A stretch of 54,914 nucleotides of DNA, taken from JACRFW01 sp964531745 (GTDB taxonomy: Bacteria > Patescibacteriota > Patescibacteriia > Magasanikbacterales > GWA2-37-8). The notes beneath the pieces were generated by a model. The model searched no databases. It was not told the DNA's origin and saw only the letters and a program-made list of their open reading frames with translations. Below are positions 1 through 8,162 of the stretch, in pieces (the stretch's first letter is position 1; each line of letters opens with the position of its first letter). The position numbers and the translations under genes were made by a program. The stretch covers positions 1 to 54,914 of the forward strand of contig CAZHFX010000001.1 in assembly GCA_964531745.1 (NCBI GenBank). Direction: 5' to 3'.

Positions 1-1382
1 TCGCTAAACAAAAAGGCGGGAAATTTTTACTGCGTATTGAAGACACTGACCGCGAACGGTTTGTCGCGGACGGCACGCAGAACATTTTGAAATCGCTGTA
101 CTGGGCCGGGCTGGCGCCGGATGAAGGCGCGCTACTCGGAAAAGACGATGTCGTGACACAAAAAGGCAAACACGGGCCATATATCCAGTCCGAGCGATTG
201 GATATTTATAAAAAATACGCCGAGGAACTGCTCGCGGCCGGCCACGCCTACTATTGTTTTTGTACCTCCGGGCGTTTGGAACAACTCCGTGAAACTCAGC
301 AGAAAAACAAGCGTCCGACCGGCTATGACGGCGCGTGCGCCGCCCTAGATCCTTCCGCGGCCAAAAAACGGACCGAGGCGGGTGAAAAACATGTGATCCG
401 CCTAAAGATGCCGAAAGATGGCGAAACGCGCGCCCGCGACCTCATTCGGGGCGAGGTAGTGTTCAAGAATGAATTACAAGACGATTTTATCATGCTGAAG
501 TCAGATGGCTACCCGACATATCATTTGGCCTCGGTAGTAGATGATAATGCCATGGAAATTACCCATGTTATTCGCGGTGAAGAGTGGCTTTCCAGTTTGC
601 CCAAGCACATTCAGCTCTATCAAGCTTTCGGCTGGGGCGTGCCTCAATTTGCCCACCTGTCGCTTTTGTTGAATCCGGACAAATCCAAATTAAGCAAGCG
701 ACAAGGCGATGTGTCAGTGTCAGATTATCAGCAGAAGGGGTATTTGCCCGAGGCCATGATAAACTTTGTCGCTTTCCTTGGTTGGAACCCGGGGACAGAA
801 AAAGAGTTTTATTCACTTGATGAATTGGTCAAAGATTTTAGTCTGGAAAAAGTAAGCAAGGCCGGCGCGGTGTTTAATTTAGAAAAATTGGATTGGTATA
901 ATAAAGAATACCTTAAAAAATTATCTCTTGCTGAACTAGCTAAACGCGCTCTGCCGTGGTTTGGGCAAACTGACTGGTTTGAAAATGCTAAATGGCTGGA
1001 GAGCGTTCTGGCACTGGAGCGAGAACGAGTAACTATGTTGTCTGAATTGCCCGAAGCCGTTAAGTTTGTTTTTGAACTGCCGGAGTATGAAGTTAAATTA
1101 CTGGTCTGGCGCAAAGGCACCATGGAAGAAACTAAAAAAATTCTTCCCGAACTAAAAGATTATCTGACTGGTCTAAAAAAATGGGACAAGGCAAGCCTGG
1201 AAGCAAAAATAGGGGAGTGGATAGCTAAAAATGGTTTTTCCACCGGCGGTGTGCTTTGGCCTTTGCGCGTCGCCCTTTCTGGCCAGCAAAATTCGCCCGG
1301 CCCCTATGAAATTGCTGAAGTGTTGGGAAAAGAAGAATCCCTGAAACGTGTGGAGGGGGCTATCGCCAAGCTCAAAGCCTAG
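1..1382 (+). CDS. gltX: Glutamyl-tRNA synthetase, 5'-truncated by the window edge
   Basis: Charges tRNA-Glu (or tRNA-Gln in organisms using the amidotransferase route) with glutamate; cytoplasmic class I synthetase. The frame is open from base 3, and the visible part begins inside the Rossmann fold with the family block FLLRIEDTDRERF. About 30 N-terminal residues, including the HIGH motif, lie outside the window. The second ATP-binding signature appears as KLSKRQG (about 687-707). A TTG at 87 is internal and is not the start. The C-terminal anticodon-binding helical domain runs to the TAG stop at 1380-1382. Length and motif order match ordinary bacterial GltX; the discriminating or non-discriminating type was not determined. 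Family assignment is firm. Confidence 0.95.
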   Translation, partial: AKQKGGKFLLRIEDTDRERFVADGTQNILKSLYWAGLAPDEGALLGKDDVVTQKGKHGPYIQSERLDIYKKYAEELLAAGHAYYCFCTSGRLEQLRETQQKNKRPTGYDGACAALDPSAAKKRTEAGEKHVIRLKMPKDGETRARDLIRGEVVFKNELQDDFIMLKSDGYPTYHLASVVDDNAMEITHVIRGEEWLSSLPKHIQLYQAFGWGVPQFAHLSLLLNPDKSKLSKRQGDVSVSDYQQKGYLPEAMINFVAFLGWNPGTEKEFYSLDELVKDFSLEKVSKAGAVFNLEKLDWYNKEYLKKLSLAELAKRALPWFGQTDWFENAKWLESVLALERERVTMLSELPEAVKFVFELPEYEVKLLVWRKGTMEETKKILPELKDYLTGLKKWDKASLEAKIGEWIAKNGFSTGGVLWPLRVALSGQQNSPGPYEIAEVLGKEESLKRVEGAIAKLKA

Positions 1383-1410
1383 TTATCACTGCTCAAAAGT
1401 GTGGTATACT
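1383..1410 (+). promoter_or_regulatory. Candidate sigma-70 promoter for the LytM peptidase gene
   Basis: The -35 element TTATCA (1383-1388) is followed by a 16-bp spacer and a -10 TATACT (1405-1410). The ATG at 1417 begins seven bases after the end of the -10 element, so the predicted transcript would start on or next to the start codon (leaderless). Confidence 0.55.
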
Positions 1411-1416
1411 ATCATC

Positions 1417-2652
1417 ATGTCGCGCCGAATTTTATTTAATCTTTTTTCTGCAATTTTAGTTTTTGGTCTCTTGTTCGGGGGCCGTAGTTTTGTTTGGGCG
1501 GAAGACGCTGGCGGCTCTAAAGAAGAGATTGACGCTCTTAACCAAGAAATTGCCAAGCGCAAAGACACGATTAAACAATTGGAGCGGACCATTGAGGTAT
1601 ATAAGAAAAATATTGTCCAAAAGCAAACAGAAGCTGTGTCGCTCAAAAATCAGTTGAGTATTTTGGATAACCATATCGCCCAAATTGAAACCAGCATTGC
1701 TCTCGCCAAGGAAAAAATTAAAGAAACCCAGCTGGAGATTGACGCCTTGAATTTTTCTATCGCCGACAAAGAAAAGATCATCAGCAAGCAAAAAAAAATT
1801 ATTGCCGCCATGGTGGAGCGCATTCAGGCGGGCGATCAAAAAAATTACATGGAGATTCTGTTGAGCTATGAAAATTTTTCCGATTTCTATAATGAGATAA
1901 AAAATACCGAGAACCTGTATATTGATCTCGGCCGGTCAGTGAAAACTCTTCGTTTGGCCAATGAAGAGCTGGCGGTGAAAAGGGGGCAGGTGGAAGGCAA
2001 GCGCACCGCTTATCAAGCTCTTCAAGCCGAATTGGAGGCTAAAAAAGAACAGCTGGTGGAGCAGGGCGGCATCAAACAGAAATTGCTGGTTGATACTAAA
2101 TACTCCGAAGCCAAATTCCAGACTTTACTTTCCAGTTTGAGGCGTCAGTATCAAGCCACAGAGAGCGAAGTCCGGACTTTTGAAGAAAAAGTCAGCAAAA
2201 GGTTGTCGGAAGAAAATAAAATTAATGAATCTGACGATGTGCTTATGAGCTGGCCCGTGCCGAGCCGTATTATCAATGCTACGTTTCACGACCTAGATTA
2301 CCCCTATCGCCGCGTATTTGAACACAGCGGAGTGGACATCAAAGCTCCGCAGGGCACGCCGGTGGAAGCCGCGGCCTCGGGTTACGTCGGCCGCGCCCGG
2401 CGCTGTACGCTGGCCTCGTGTTACAGTTACATTCTCTTGGTGCATACCGGCAACATTTCCTCGGTTTACGGCCATTTGAGCGGCATCAATGTCGCCGAAG
2501 ACGCTTTTGTTAATCGGGGAGATGTGATAGGGTATTCTGGCGGCACGCCGGGCACTGTCGGCGCCGGCCCCTTTGTTACTGGCCCGCATTTACATTTTGA
2601 GGCGCGGTTAAACGGCATCCCCGTTGACCCGCTGGGGTATTTAGTACAATGA
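1417..2652 (+). CDS. Secreted coiled-coil LytM/M23 peptidase (EnvC-like murein hydrolase or activator)
   Basis: Peptidoglycan hydrolase or amidase activator acting outside the membrane, about 411 aa. An N-terminal signal peptide (basic MSRR, hydrophobic core, likely cleavage after VWA near residue 28) is followed by about 250 residues of charged heptad-like coiled coil and then a C-terminal LytM domain. That domain shows HSGVD, which supplies the first zinc ligands in the HxxxD motif, the YGHLSG block, and the final GPHLHFE, which supplies the HxH ligands. All metal ligands appear present, so it may be an active endopeptidase rather than an EnvC-type degenerate activator. The ATG at 1417 is chosen because it starts the signal peptide and sits directly behind a -10 box. 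It overlaps ddl by four bases. Confidence 0.88.
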   Translation: MSRRILFNLFSAILVFGLLFGGRSFVWAEDAGGSKEEIDALNQEIAKRKDTIKQLERTIEVYKKNIVQKQTEAVSLKNQLSILDNHIAQIETSIALAKEKIKETQLEIDALNFSIADKEKIISKQKKIIAAMVERIQAGDQKNYMEILLSYENFSDFYNEIKNTENLYIDLGRSVKTLRLANEELAVKRGQVEGKRTAYQALQAELEAKKEQLVEQGGIKQKLLVDTKYSEAKFQTLLSSLRRQYQATESEVRTFEEKVSKRLSEENKINESDDVLMSWPVPSRIINATFHDLDYPYRRVFEHSGVDIKAPQGTPVEAAASGYVGRARRCTLASCYSYILLVHTGNISSVYGHLSGINVAEDAFVNRGDVIGYSGGTPGTVGAGPFVTGPHLHFEARLNGIPVDPLGYLVQ

Positions 2653-3635
2653 GTATGGCAAAAAAATTAAAAGTGGGCGTGCTGTACGGCGGCCCTTCCG
2701 CCGAGCGAGAAGTTTCTTTGGTTACCGGAAAAGCGGTGTTTGAAAATCTAGACCGGAAAAAATATGTTCCCGCGCTTATTGAAATGACCAAAGATAGCCG
2801 TTTTTTGATGCTCGGCAAAGATAAACGCTATTTGGATTTACAGAATAAAGACCGAAAGAAGTTTGACCTTATATTTATTGCTTTGCACGGCACCTTTGGC
2901 GAAGACGGTTGTGTGCAGGGCATGCTGGAGACTCTAGGCATTCCTTACACCGGCTCCGATACCTTGGCCAGCGCTTTGGCGATGAATAAAATTTTCGCCG
3001 GGCAAATTTATCGGGTCAACAATTTACCGCATCCGGAGTTTATTAATGTGAAGAGAGGCGGCTGGAAAAATTATTGCGATGTCGTTCTGCGCGACGCGGC
3101 CGAGAAAATTGGCTACCCCGCCGTCGTCAAACCGGCCGATCAGGGTTCAGCGGTTGGCGTATCCATTGTAAAAAACGAAGCCGAACTTACCGCCGCTTTA
3201 AGTAAAACTTTTAAAATCTTTCCGTGGCTAATGGTACAGAAATTTGTTAAAGGGAAAGAAGCCACTTGCGGCGTGTTAGAAAAAGATGGTGAAATTTTCC
3301 CTTTGCCGCCCACTCATATCAAAGCTAATCTCGGAACGTTTTATGATTATAAGTCAAAATATAAGCCGGGCGGTTCCACCCACATTTGTCCGGCCGATTT
3401 TCCGGCTGAAGTGAATAAAGAAATTCAGACGCTAGCCCTGAAGGCGCATAAGGCTTTGGGCTGTTCGGGTATGTCTCGCACCGATATATTTTATGGCGAT
3501 GACGGCCAGTTATGGCTGATTGAAACCAATACTATTCCCGGTATGACGTCCACCAGTTTGTTGCCTGAAGCGGTCGGTCAAGCGGGGATATCATTTTCAG
3601 CAATGTTAGACTTGATTATCAAAGCGTCTCTTTAG
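2649..3635 (+). CDS. ddl: D-alanine--D-alanine ligase
   Basis: Joins two D-Ala with ATP to make the dipeptide used in peptidoglycan precursors; cytoplasmic ATP-grasp enzyme of 328 aa, normal length. Family blocks are in order: GGPSAEREVSLVTG at the N terminus, HGTFGEDG, PYTGSDTLASALAMNK, the ATP-grasp core with VVKPADQGSAVGV, and the metal/substrate block ETNTIPGMTSTSLLPE. The ATG overlaps the TGA stop of the upstream LytM gene by four bases, implying translational coupling; an in-frame ATG two codons later is an alternative start. It works with alanine racemase encoded at 8163-9278. Confidence 0.95.
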   Translation: MSMAKKLKVGVLYGGPSAEREVSLVTGKAVFENLDRKKYVPALIEMTKDSRFLMLGKDKRYLDLQNKDRKKFDLIFIALHGTFGEDGCVQGMLETLGIPYTGSDTLASALAMNKIFAGQIYRVNNLPHPEFINVKRGGWKNYCDVVLRDAAEKIGYPAVVKPADQGSAVGVSIVKNEAELTAALSKTFKIFPWLMVQKFVKGKEATCGVLEKDGEIFPLPPTHIKANLGTFYDYKSKYKPGGSTHICPADFPAEVNKEIQTLALKAHKALGCSGMSRTDIFYGDDGQLWLIETNTIPGMTSTSLLPEAVGQAGISFSAMLDLIIKASL

Positions 3636-3652
3636 TATAGAAATTTTCTATA
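3636..3652. repeat. AT-rich palindrome between ddl and the AlkD-like gene
   Basis: TATAGAAA and TTTCTATA form 8-bp arms around a single T, in the 26-bp gap before the ATG at 3662. It could be a weak terminator, an operator or part of a promoter; nothing in the sequence decides between these. Confidence 0.3.
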
Positions 3653-3661
3653 TTTGTTGTT

Positions 3662-4363
3662 ATGTTGCGCGCTTTGCGGCTTGATTTAAAGCGTTCTGCT
3701 AACCCGGCCAAGGCGAAAATCTTGTGCCGGTTTTTTAAGACGGGTCATGGCGAGTATGGAGCCGGGGATAAGTTTTTGGGCATCCCAGTGCCAGAGTCGC
3801 GGCAGATTGCCAAAAAATATCGCGCGCTTCCCTTGTCGGAGGTTGAACAACTTTTGTATTCAAAGATACATGAGGTGCGGCTGACCGCTCTTTTGATACT
3901 CGTAGAGCAGTTCAGAAACGGCGCGCCAGCGGAACAGAAAAAAATTTATGACTTTTATCTTAAAAATGCTCGGCAAGTTAATAATTGGGACCTGGTGGAT
4001 TTGACTGCGCCAAAAATTGTCGGCGCGCATTTACATTTGTTTAATGAAAATAAAAAAATACTTTCACAGCTCGCTCGTTCGCCAAATCTTTGGGAACGGC
4101 GCATCGCCATTGTCTCCACTCTTTTTAATATTCAACGGGGCGAATTGAAAACTTCCCTGAAAATCGCCAAACTTCTGCTTGGCGACCGGCACGATCTCAT
4201 TCACAAAGCTGTAGGCTGGATGTTGCGCGAAGCGGGCAAGCGGTCTTTAAGAGTGGAAGAGGAATTTTTACGTTTATACCACAAAATCATGCCGCGCGTG
4301 ATGTTGCGCTATGCTATTGAGCGTTTTCCAAAAGCAAAACGGCAAAAATACTTAGCCAAATAA
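3662..4363 (+). CDS. AlkD-like DNA alkylation repair protein (HEAT-like repeats)
   Basis: 233-aa helical protein of the DNA alkylation repair family. AlkD members are HEAT-repeat DNA glycosylases that remove bulky or cationic alkylpurines. The sequence has the family pattern GIPVPESRQIAKKY, then EVRLTALLILVEQF, then the NNWDLVDLTAPKIVG block that carries the Trp-Asp/Asp residues lining the lesion site in AlkD. Its stop overlaps by 12 bp the stop of the convergent gene at 4352-4705. The family is clear; catalytic activity is inferred from the conserved WD..D residues. Confidence 0.85.
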   Translation: MLRALRLDLKRSANPAKAKILCRFFKTGHGEYGAGDKFLGIPVPESRQIAKKYRALPLSEVEQLLYSKIHEVRLTALLILVEQFRNGAPAEQKKIYDFYLKNARQVNNWDLVDLTAPKIVGAHLHLFNENKKILSQLARSPNLWERRIAIVSTLFNIQRGELKTSLKIAKLLLGDRHDLIHKAVGWMLREAGKRSLRVEEEFLRLYHKIMPRVMLRYAIERFPKAKRQKYLAK

Positions 4364-4705
4364 TTGTTTTTTGGGCGATGGAGCGCTATCCGGTTTATTC
4401 GCCGGAGCGATTATGGCGTGTATTCGTTCCGCTTCTTCTTCCACCAATTTTCCGTCATATTCACCCGCGTGGGCGGTGACGCCGGCGTATACCGGCGCGC
4501 GCTGGTCAAGGTGCAGGTTGAGTTGCCAAGCATCGCCTTGCTCCTCAAAATAGAGGTGATATCGCGGGTAGAGATCGCGGGTGAAGCGCCGCACATAGCT
4601 CGTTTCACCCTTCCGGCGGTTCACGATTTGGCCATACCCCGCGCGGCGAATAAAATGTTGCGGATCAGCAACGGCGATTTTGGATAGAATAATCCGCATA
4701 ATCAT
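4352..4705 (-). CDS. Conserved hypothetical protein, about 117 aa
   Basis: No function recognised. The protein is rich in aromatic and charged residues, with alternating beta-like stretches (RYHLYFEEQ, WQLNLHLDQ) followed by an acidic helix (GKLVEEEAERIHAII), and ends in a Pro/Lys-rich tail. There is no signal peptide or membrane segment. An in-frame ATG two codons inside (MRIIL) is an alternative start. The stop lies within the end of the AlkD-like gene on the other strand. Reading-frame length, amino-acid composition and position behind the lipoprotein gene support a real gene. Confidence 0.6.
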   Translation of the reverse strand: MIMRIILSKIAVADPQHFIRRAGYGQIVNRRKGETSYVRRFTRDLYPRYHLYFEEQGDAWQLNLHLDQRAPVYAGVTAHAGEYDGKLVEEEAERIHAIIAPANKPDSAPSPKKQLFG

Positions 4706-4721
4706 GTTTTTGTTAGTTGCT

Positions 4722-5267
4722 CTAGTTCGCGTTTAGCAAATAAATATATTGATCTTCTGTCATCGCCGAAAAGCTGATTCCTTGTTGTCCCGGTTCAAAG
4801 GTAAGCACCAAAATTTTAGAGCGTTTTTGGGCGATTATTTCTCCGTTTTTATCTTCGGCGGCAGCCGCGGGCCGCTGTATGTTAAGGATGTTGTAATTAG
4901 TCGCTCTGAAAGCTTCCACTATAGCATCCAACTGGCTGGTTTGTGTTGGTTCAGGGGTGCTATATAAAATTTCCATACTGCCCTTCGCGACGAAGTCAGT
5001 GTCCATTATGGTCTGGAGCTTCGCCCTGTTGCCGAACGCCGACAGAGCGATTTTTTTGGCATCAGCGACAATTTCCTGCTTTTCGCTGGCCGTTAGAGCG
5101 ATGTTAAAGTTTCCTTTTTGGTTAATAAGTTCGCCGCTCGTTTGTTCCGTTTCGCTCCCGTTTTTTTCTGCTGGTTGGTTATTATTTATCGTTCTAGTGG
5201 TACAGCCAAAACCAGCTATCATTAAAAGTCCGATGAACGATCCGACCGCCCAATATTTTTTGGACAT
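4722..5267 (-). CDS. Putative lipoprotein, unknown function
   Basis: 181 aa. The N terminus MSKKYW, a hydrophobic stretch and the lipobox-like AGFGC near residue 22 predict lipidation and anchoring on the outer face of the cytoplasmic membrane. The following 35 residues are Asn/Glu/Ser-rich linker. The mature part is a small mixed alpha/beta domain with no motif I recognise. It lies 16 bp upstream of the 117-aa hypothetical gene and is probably co-transcribed with it. Confidence 0.65.
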   Translation of the reverse strand: MSKKYWAVGSFIGLLMIAGFGCTTRTINNNQPAEKNGSETEQTSGELINQKGNFNIALTASEKQEIVADAKKIALSAFGNRAKLQTIMDTDFVAKGSMEILYSTPEPTQTSQLDAIVEAFRATNYNILNIQRPAAAAEDKNGEIIAQKRSKILVLTFEPGQQGISFSAMTEDQYIYLLNAN

Positions 5268-5375
5268 AGTAAATGTTATAAATTAAATATTATTCAAATT
5301 CGCATATCTAGTGTAGCATATGGTGGCGAATCCCACTAGACCATTTATTAATAACCTTGTAGACTGTATTTGTAG

Positions 5376-5915
5376 ATGACAAATTTTGAATATACCATTC
5401 GCCGCAGCACCCGCGCCAGGCATCTGCGCGTCACCGTCAATTGCGACGCGAGTGTTGTTGTTACGACCCCACTCAATTTTTCCGCTAACAAAGTGAAAAA
5501 ATTTTTATGTCAAAAAAGAGGCTGGATACTGGGAAAGGTGGCTTACTTCAAGCGGGCAGGGGAGGGGGTGCAGTTGCCGCGAGGGAAACGCAGTTATCAT
5601 AAACACAAACACCAAGCGCGGCAATTTGTTCACCAAAAAATCACCGAGCTGAACGTTCGCTACAATTTTTCCTTCCATCGCGTGGCGATAAAAAACCATT
5701 CCAGTCGGTGGGGGAGTTGCTCTAAGCAAAAAAATCTTAATTTTAACTACCGAATACTTTTTTTACCCCTGAAGCTGGCTGAGTATGTGGTCGTGCACGA
5801 GCTCTGTCATTTGGGTGAATTCAACCATTCTAAAAAGTTTTGGGCGCTGGTAGCGAGTGCTATTCCAGATTTCAAAGAACGCAGAAAAAAATTACGTTTA
5901 TTTAAATTTTTTTAA
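5376..5915 (+). CDS. YgjP/DUF45-type zinc metalloprotease
   Basis: 179-aa predicted metal-dependent hydrolase. The N-terminal half is a beta-rich region typical of YgjP proteins (RRSTRARHLRVTVN, later NHSSRWGSCS). The catalytic HExxH is HELCH at about residues 141-145, and the following H in NHSKKFW is the usual third zinc ligand. The WGSC block precedes it as in YgjP/WSS1-like peptidases. The substrate is unknown for the family. It is convergent with the Xer gene, seven bases apart. Confidence 0.8.
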   Translation: MTNFEYTIRRSTRARHLRVTVNCDASVVVTTPLNFSANKVKKFLCQKRGWILGKVAYFKRAGEGVQLPRGKRSYHKHKHQARQFVHQKITELNVRYNFSFHRVAIKNHSSRWGSCSKQKNLNFNYRILFLPLKLAEYVVVHELCHLGEFNHSKKFWALVASAIPDFKERRKKLRLFKFF

Positions 5916-5922
5916 TATGCCT

Positions 5923-6891
5923 TTATTTCTTGTTTCCACGATGAAATTTCGCGTGGATATCGCGCAGTTTTTTGTTGGTCACATGGGTGTAAATCTGCGT
6001 GGTGACAATGTTTTTATGTCCTAAAAGCTCCTGTACCGAGCGCATATCCGCTCCTTGGTCCAACAGGTCGGTGGCAAAACTGTGGCGAAGTGTATGCGGC
6101 GTAGCGTCTACCGGCAAGCCAGCCATAACCGCGTATTTGCGCACCAGGCGCTCAATAGAGCGGGGAGTGAGGCGGTGCTCCGAGTCGCTGTCGTCGTGTT
6201 TGTAGTTGGTGAAAAGGGGAATGAGCATGTCTTTTGCCCGAGTTTTGAGGTATTCGGCTAGCCACGTCATGGCCCGAGTGGAAAAGTAGACGGTGCGGGC
6301 GCTGCCACCTTTCCCGGTGATGCTTATTTCCAGGTCCGTTAATTTTTTGGCCAAAATGTTTTTAACATCAAAAGACCGTATATTAAGCGACGTTAGCTCC
6401 GAAACACGCATGCCGGTGGAGAAGAGGATTTCCAAAATGGCCCGATCGCGCAGCCCCGCTTCGTTAGCCATATCTGGCATAGTAAAGAGTTTCTCCACCT
6501 GGTCGTAGGACAAAAATTTTATAGCTTTGTCCTTGTCTGTTAATTTTGATAGTTTTATTTTTTCAGCCGGCAGACTCTGAATGTCACGCTCAGAGAAGTA
6601 GGCCAAAAGGTTGCGAAGCGCTATTAGGTAATAATTTTGAGTAGTCTTCTTGATATATTGGCCCCGTTTGTCCTTGTGGCGTGAAAGATGCAACCGATAG
6701 TTCCAAACGTGCTCTGGCGTGAGCTCATGAGGCCTCAAGGCCTCCAGATGGCTATCCTTGAGCCAATTGGTGAAGGTGCGCAGGAAATTGTCATAATTTC
6801 TAGTGGAAACAGGGGAAAGACCTTTTTCCACCTCGCAATAGTCCAGGAAGGAAGGTATCTGCTTGGCAATAGGCGTAGATGATCTCGGCAT
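5923..6891 (-). CDS. XerC/XerD-type tyrosine recombinase
   Basis: 322-aa site-specific recombinase, most likely the chromosome-dimer resolving enzyme since no other integrase is in view. An N-terminal SAM-like core-binding domain (about 1-115) is followed by the catalytic domain. Catalytic residues are visible in order: R in GMRVSELTSLN, K in SITGKGGSART, HxxR in HTLRHSF, H in LGHKNI, and Tyr in TTQIYTHV. The length fits XerC/D rather than phage integrases, and no phage genes are adjacent. XerC, XerD or XerH type cannot be assigned by eye. Confidence 0.88.
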   Translation of the reverse strand: MPRSSTPIAKQIPSFLDYCEVEKGLSPVSTRNYDNFLRTFTNWLKDSHLEALRPHELTPEHVWNYRLHLSRHKDKRGQYIKKTTQNYYLIALRNLLAYFSERDIQSLPAEKIKLSKLTDKDKAIKFLSYDQVEKLFTMPDMANEAGLRDRAILEILFSTGMRVSELTSLNIRSFDVKNILAKKLTDLEISITGKGGSARTVYFSTRAMTWLAEYLKTRAKDMLIPLFTNYKHDDSDSEHRLTPRSIERLVRKYAVMAGLPVDATPHTLRHSFATDLLDQGADMRSVQELLGHKNIVTTQIYTHVTNKKLRDIHAKFHRGNKK

Positions 6892-7060
6892 AGTATCTAT
6901 ACGATATCATAAAATCACCATGAACCCTAGTCGCCGTATAAAAACAAAAATCCTCATGACCAGGAAAACCAGTAATGAGGGTATGTTGTACCTCTTGAGA
7001 GGTAAAGGCACTATACCACGAGCCATTTTTATTTTCAATAAGCCGTCCCCTCTCGTCCAG

Positions 7061-7095
7061 TATACGTCGCTTAATCTATGTTATACGACATTAAG
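7061..7095. repeat. Paired TATACG..TTAA repeats upstream of the Xer gene
   Basis: Two related 14-bp units, at 7061-7074 (TATACGTCGCTTAA) and 7082-7095 (TATACGACATTAAG), lie 21 bp apart, two helical turns. They are embedded in a partial inverted repeat CTTAAT...ATTAAG. The site sits between the Xer recombinase and ftsQ. It could be an operator or a candidate recombination (dif-like) site; it does not closely match the known dif consensus. Confidence 0.3.
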
Positions 7096-7134
7096 TATTT
7101 TTTCAATACGCTCTCCCGCCACCGCCCCCCCGTC

Positions 7135-8160
7135 TTACTTCCAGTATATCCGCTCTCCAAAACGCACATCCACATATTGGAGCGGCTGGTTGTCGCGCAA
7201 AACGATTTTAAGATTTTTTAGCTGTGTTTGAATTAAATCGGTGGGTTGAAACATAATTTTCCACGGCTGGTCAGTTACCGCTGTCGCTCCGGCCGCCGGG
7301 TCGCCAATCACCATATATTTTATTGCGGCGATTTTCACTTGCTCTAGATTGTTGAAAAAATCTAAAATCCCTTGTATCACTGCCGGATCGAGCAATCCTC
7401 CCGGCCGCTCTGTCACGGTGATATTTCTGGTGTCATAAATAAGCGGAAGTTTACCGTATTCTTGTTGAATTTTTTTAAAATCCGGAATATGGATTGACGT
7501 TTTTGCCGTACTTGAAGCAAACAAAGTGCTGGAAGCGGTAATTTTAGTACCCAAAATAGCGGATTGGCTGGAGCTTGACATCGTCCCAACTAGCTCAAAT
7601 TCGGTTGAGGTCACGGCACGCAAATACTGTATGACAGTGCCGTTTTGGTCAATGAGCCAATACCCCGAACCGTTATCATAAATAGCCGAGGAAACCCTCT
7701 CTTCTAAATTGATTGTGAGAATATGAGGGAAAACTTTGGCCACCCGGATAGTATTAAGCGCGAATTTATTTTGTAAAACCTCCGCTACCGCTGTTTCTCG
7801 AATTAGGAAATAATTATTTTTTGGCCAAAAACGGCCGGCGGGTAGGAACTGATTTTTGATAAAAAAATTAATCTCTTCTGGCTTGATAATTTTGAGTCCG
7901 CTTACCGCCAATTCCGTAACGCGAAAATATGGCGAATAGAGCATCAATGCCAGCCACACAAATATTAAGCTTAAAAGAGCGGCTGGCGCTAGATGGGTTA
8001 AACGCTTTTTTTTCTTGAGTTTAAACGGATTAGCGTATCGGTCGCGCGTTTCTTCCCGCTCAATGCTCAAACGTCGTCGTTTATTTTTCTTAAAAAAAGA
8101 CAGCCGGCTTTTTTTAGGCTGATGCTGGCGGAAACTGTAGGAAGATTGAACGTAACGCAT
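7135..8160 (-). CDS. ftsQ: FtsQ/DivIB-like cell division protein
   Basis: 341-aa single-pass membrane protein of the divisome. Residues 1-55 are a strongly basic cytoplasmic tail, 57-76 the transmembrane helix, and from about 79 an extracytoplasmic POTRA domain with the family-typical opening (YFRVTELAVSGLKII). It continues with FtsQ-type beta elements and a Ser/Thr-rich stretch (about 195-225). It starts two bases after the alr stop, so the two wall/division genes are co-transcribed. FtsQ is weakly conserved, so the call rests on topology, POTRA pattern and neighbourhood. Confidence 0.8.
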   Translation of the reverse strand: MRYVQSSYSFRQHQPKKSRLSFFKKNKRRRLSIEREETRDRYANPFKLKKKKRLTHLAPAALLSLIFVWLALMLYSPYFRVTELAVSGLKIIKPEEINFFIKNQFLPAGRFWPKNNYFLIRETAVAEVLQNKFALNTIRVAKVFPHILTINLEERVSSAIYDNGSGYWLIDQNGTVIQYLRAVTSTEFELVGTMSSSSQSAILGTKITASSTLFASSTAKTSIHIPDFKKIQQEYGKLPLIYDTRNITVTERPGGLLDPAVIQGILDFFNNLEQVKIAAIKYMVIGDPAAGATAVTDQPWKIMFQPTDLIQTQLKNLKIVLRDNQPLQYVDVRFGERIYWK

Positions 8161-8162
8161 AG

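Noticed and set aside
5923..6891. Integrase of a mobile island
   Set aside because: Length and motifs are those of XerC/D, and neighbours are ordinary chromosomal genes.
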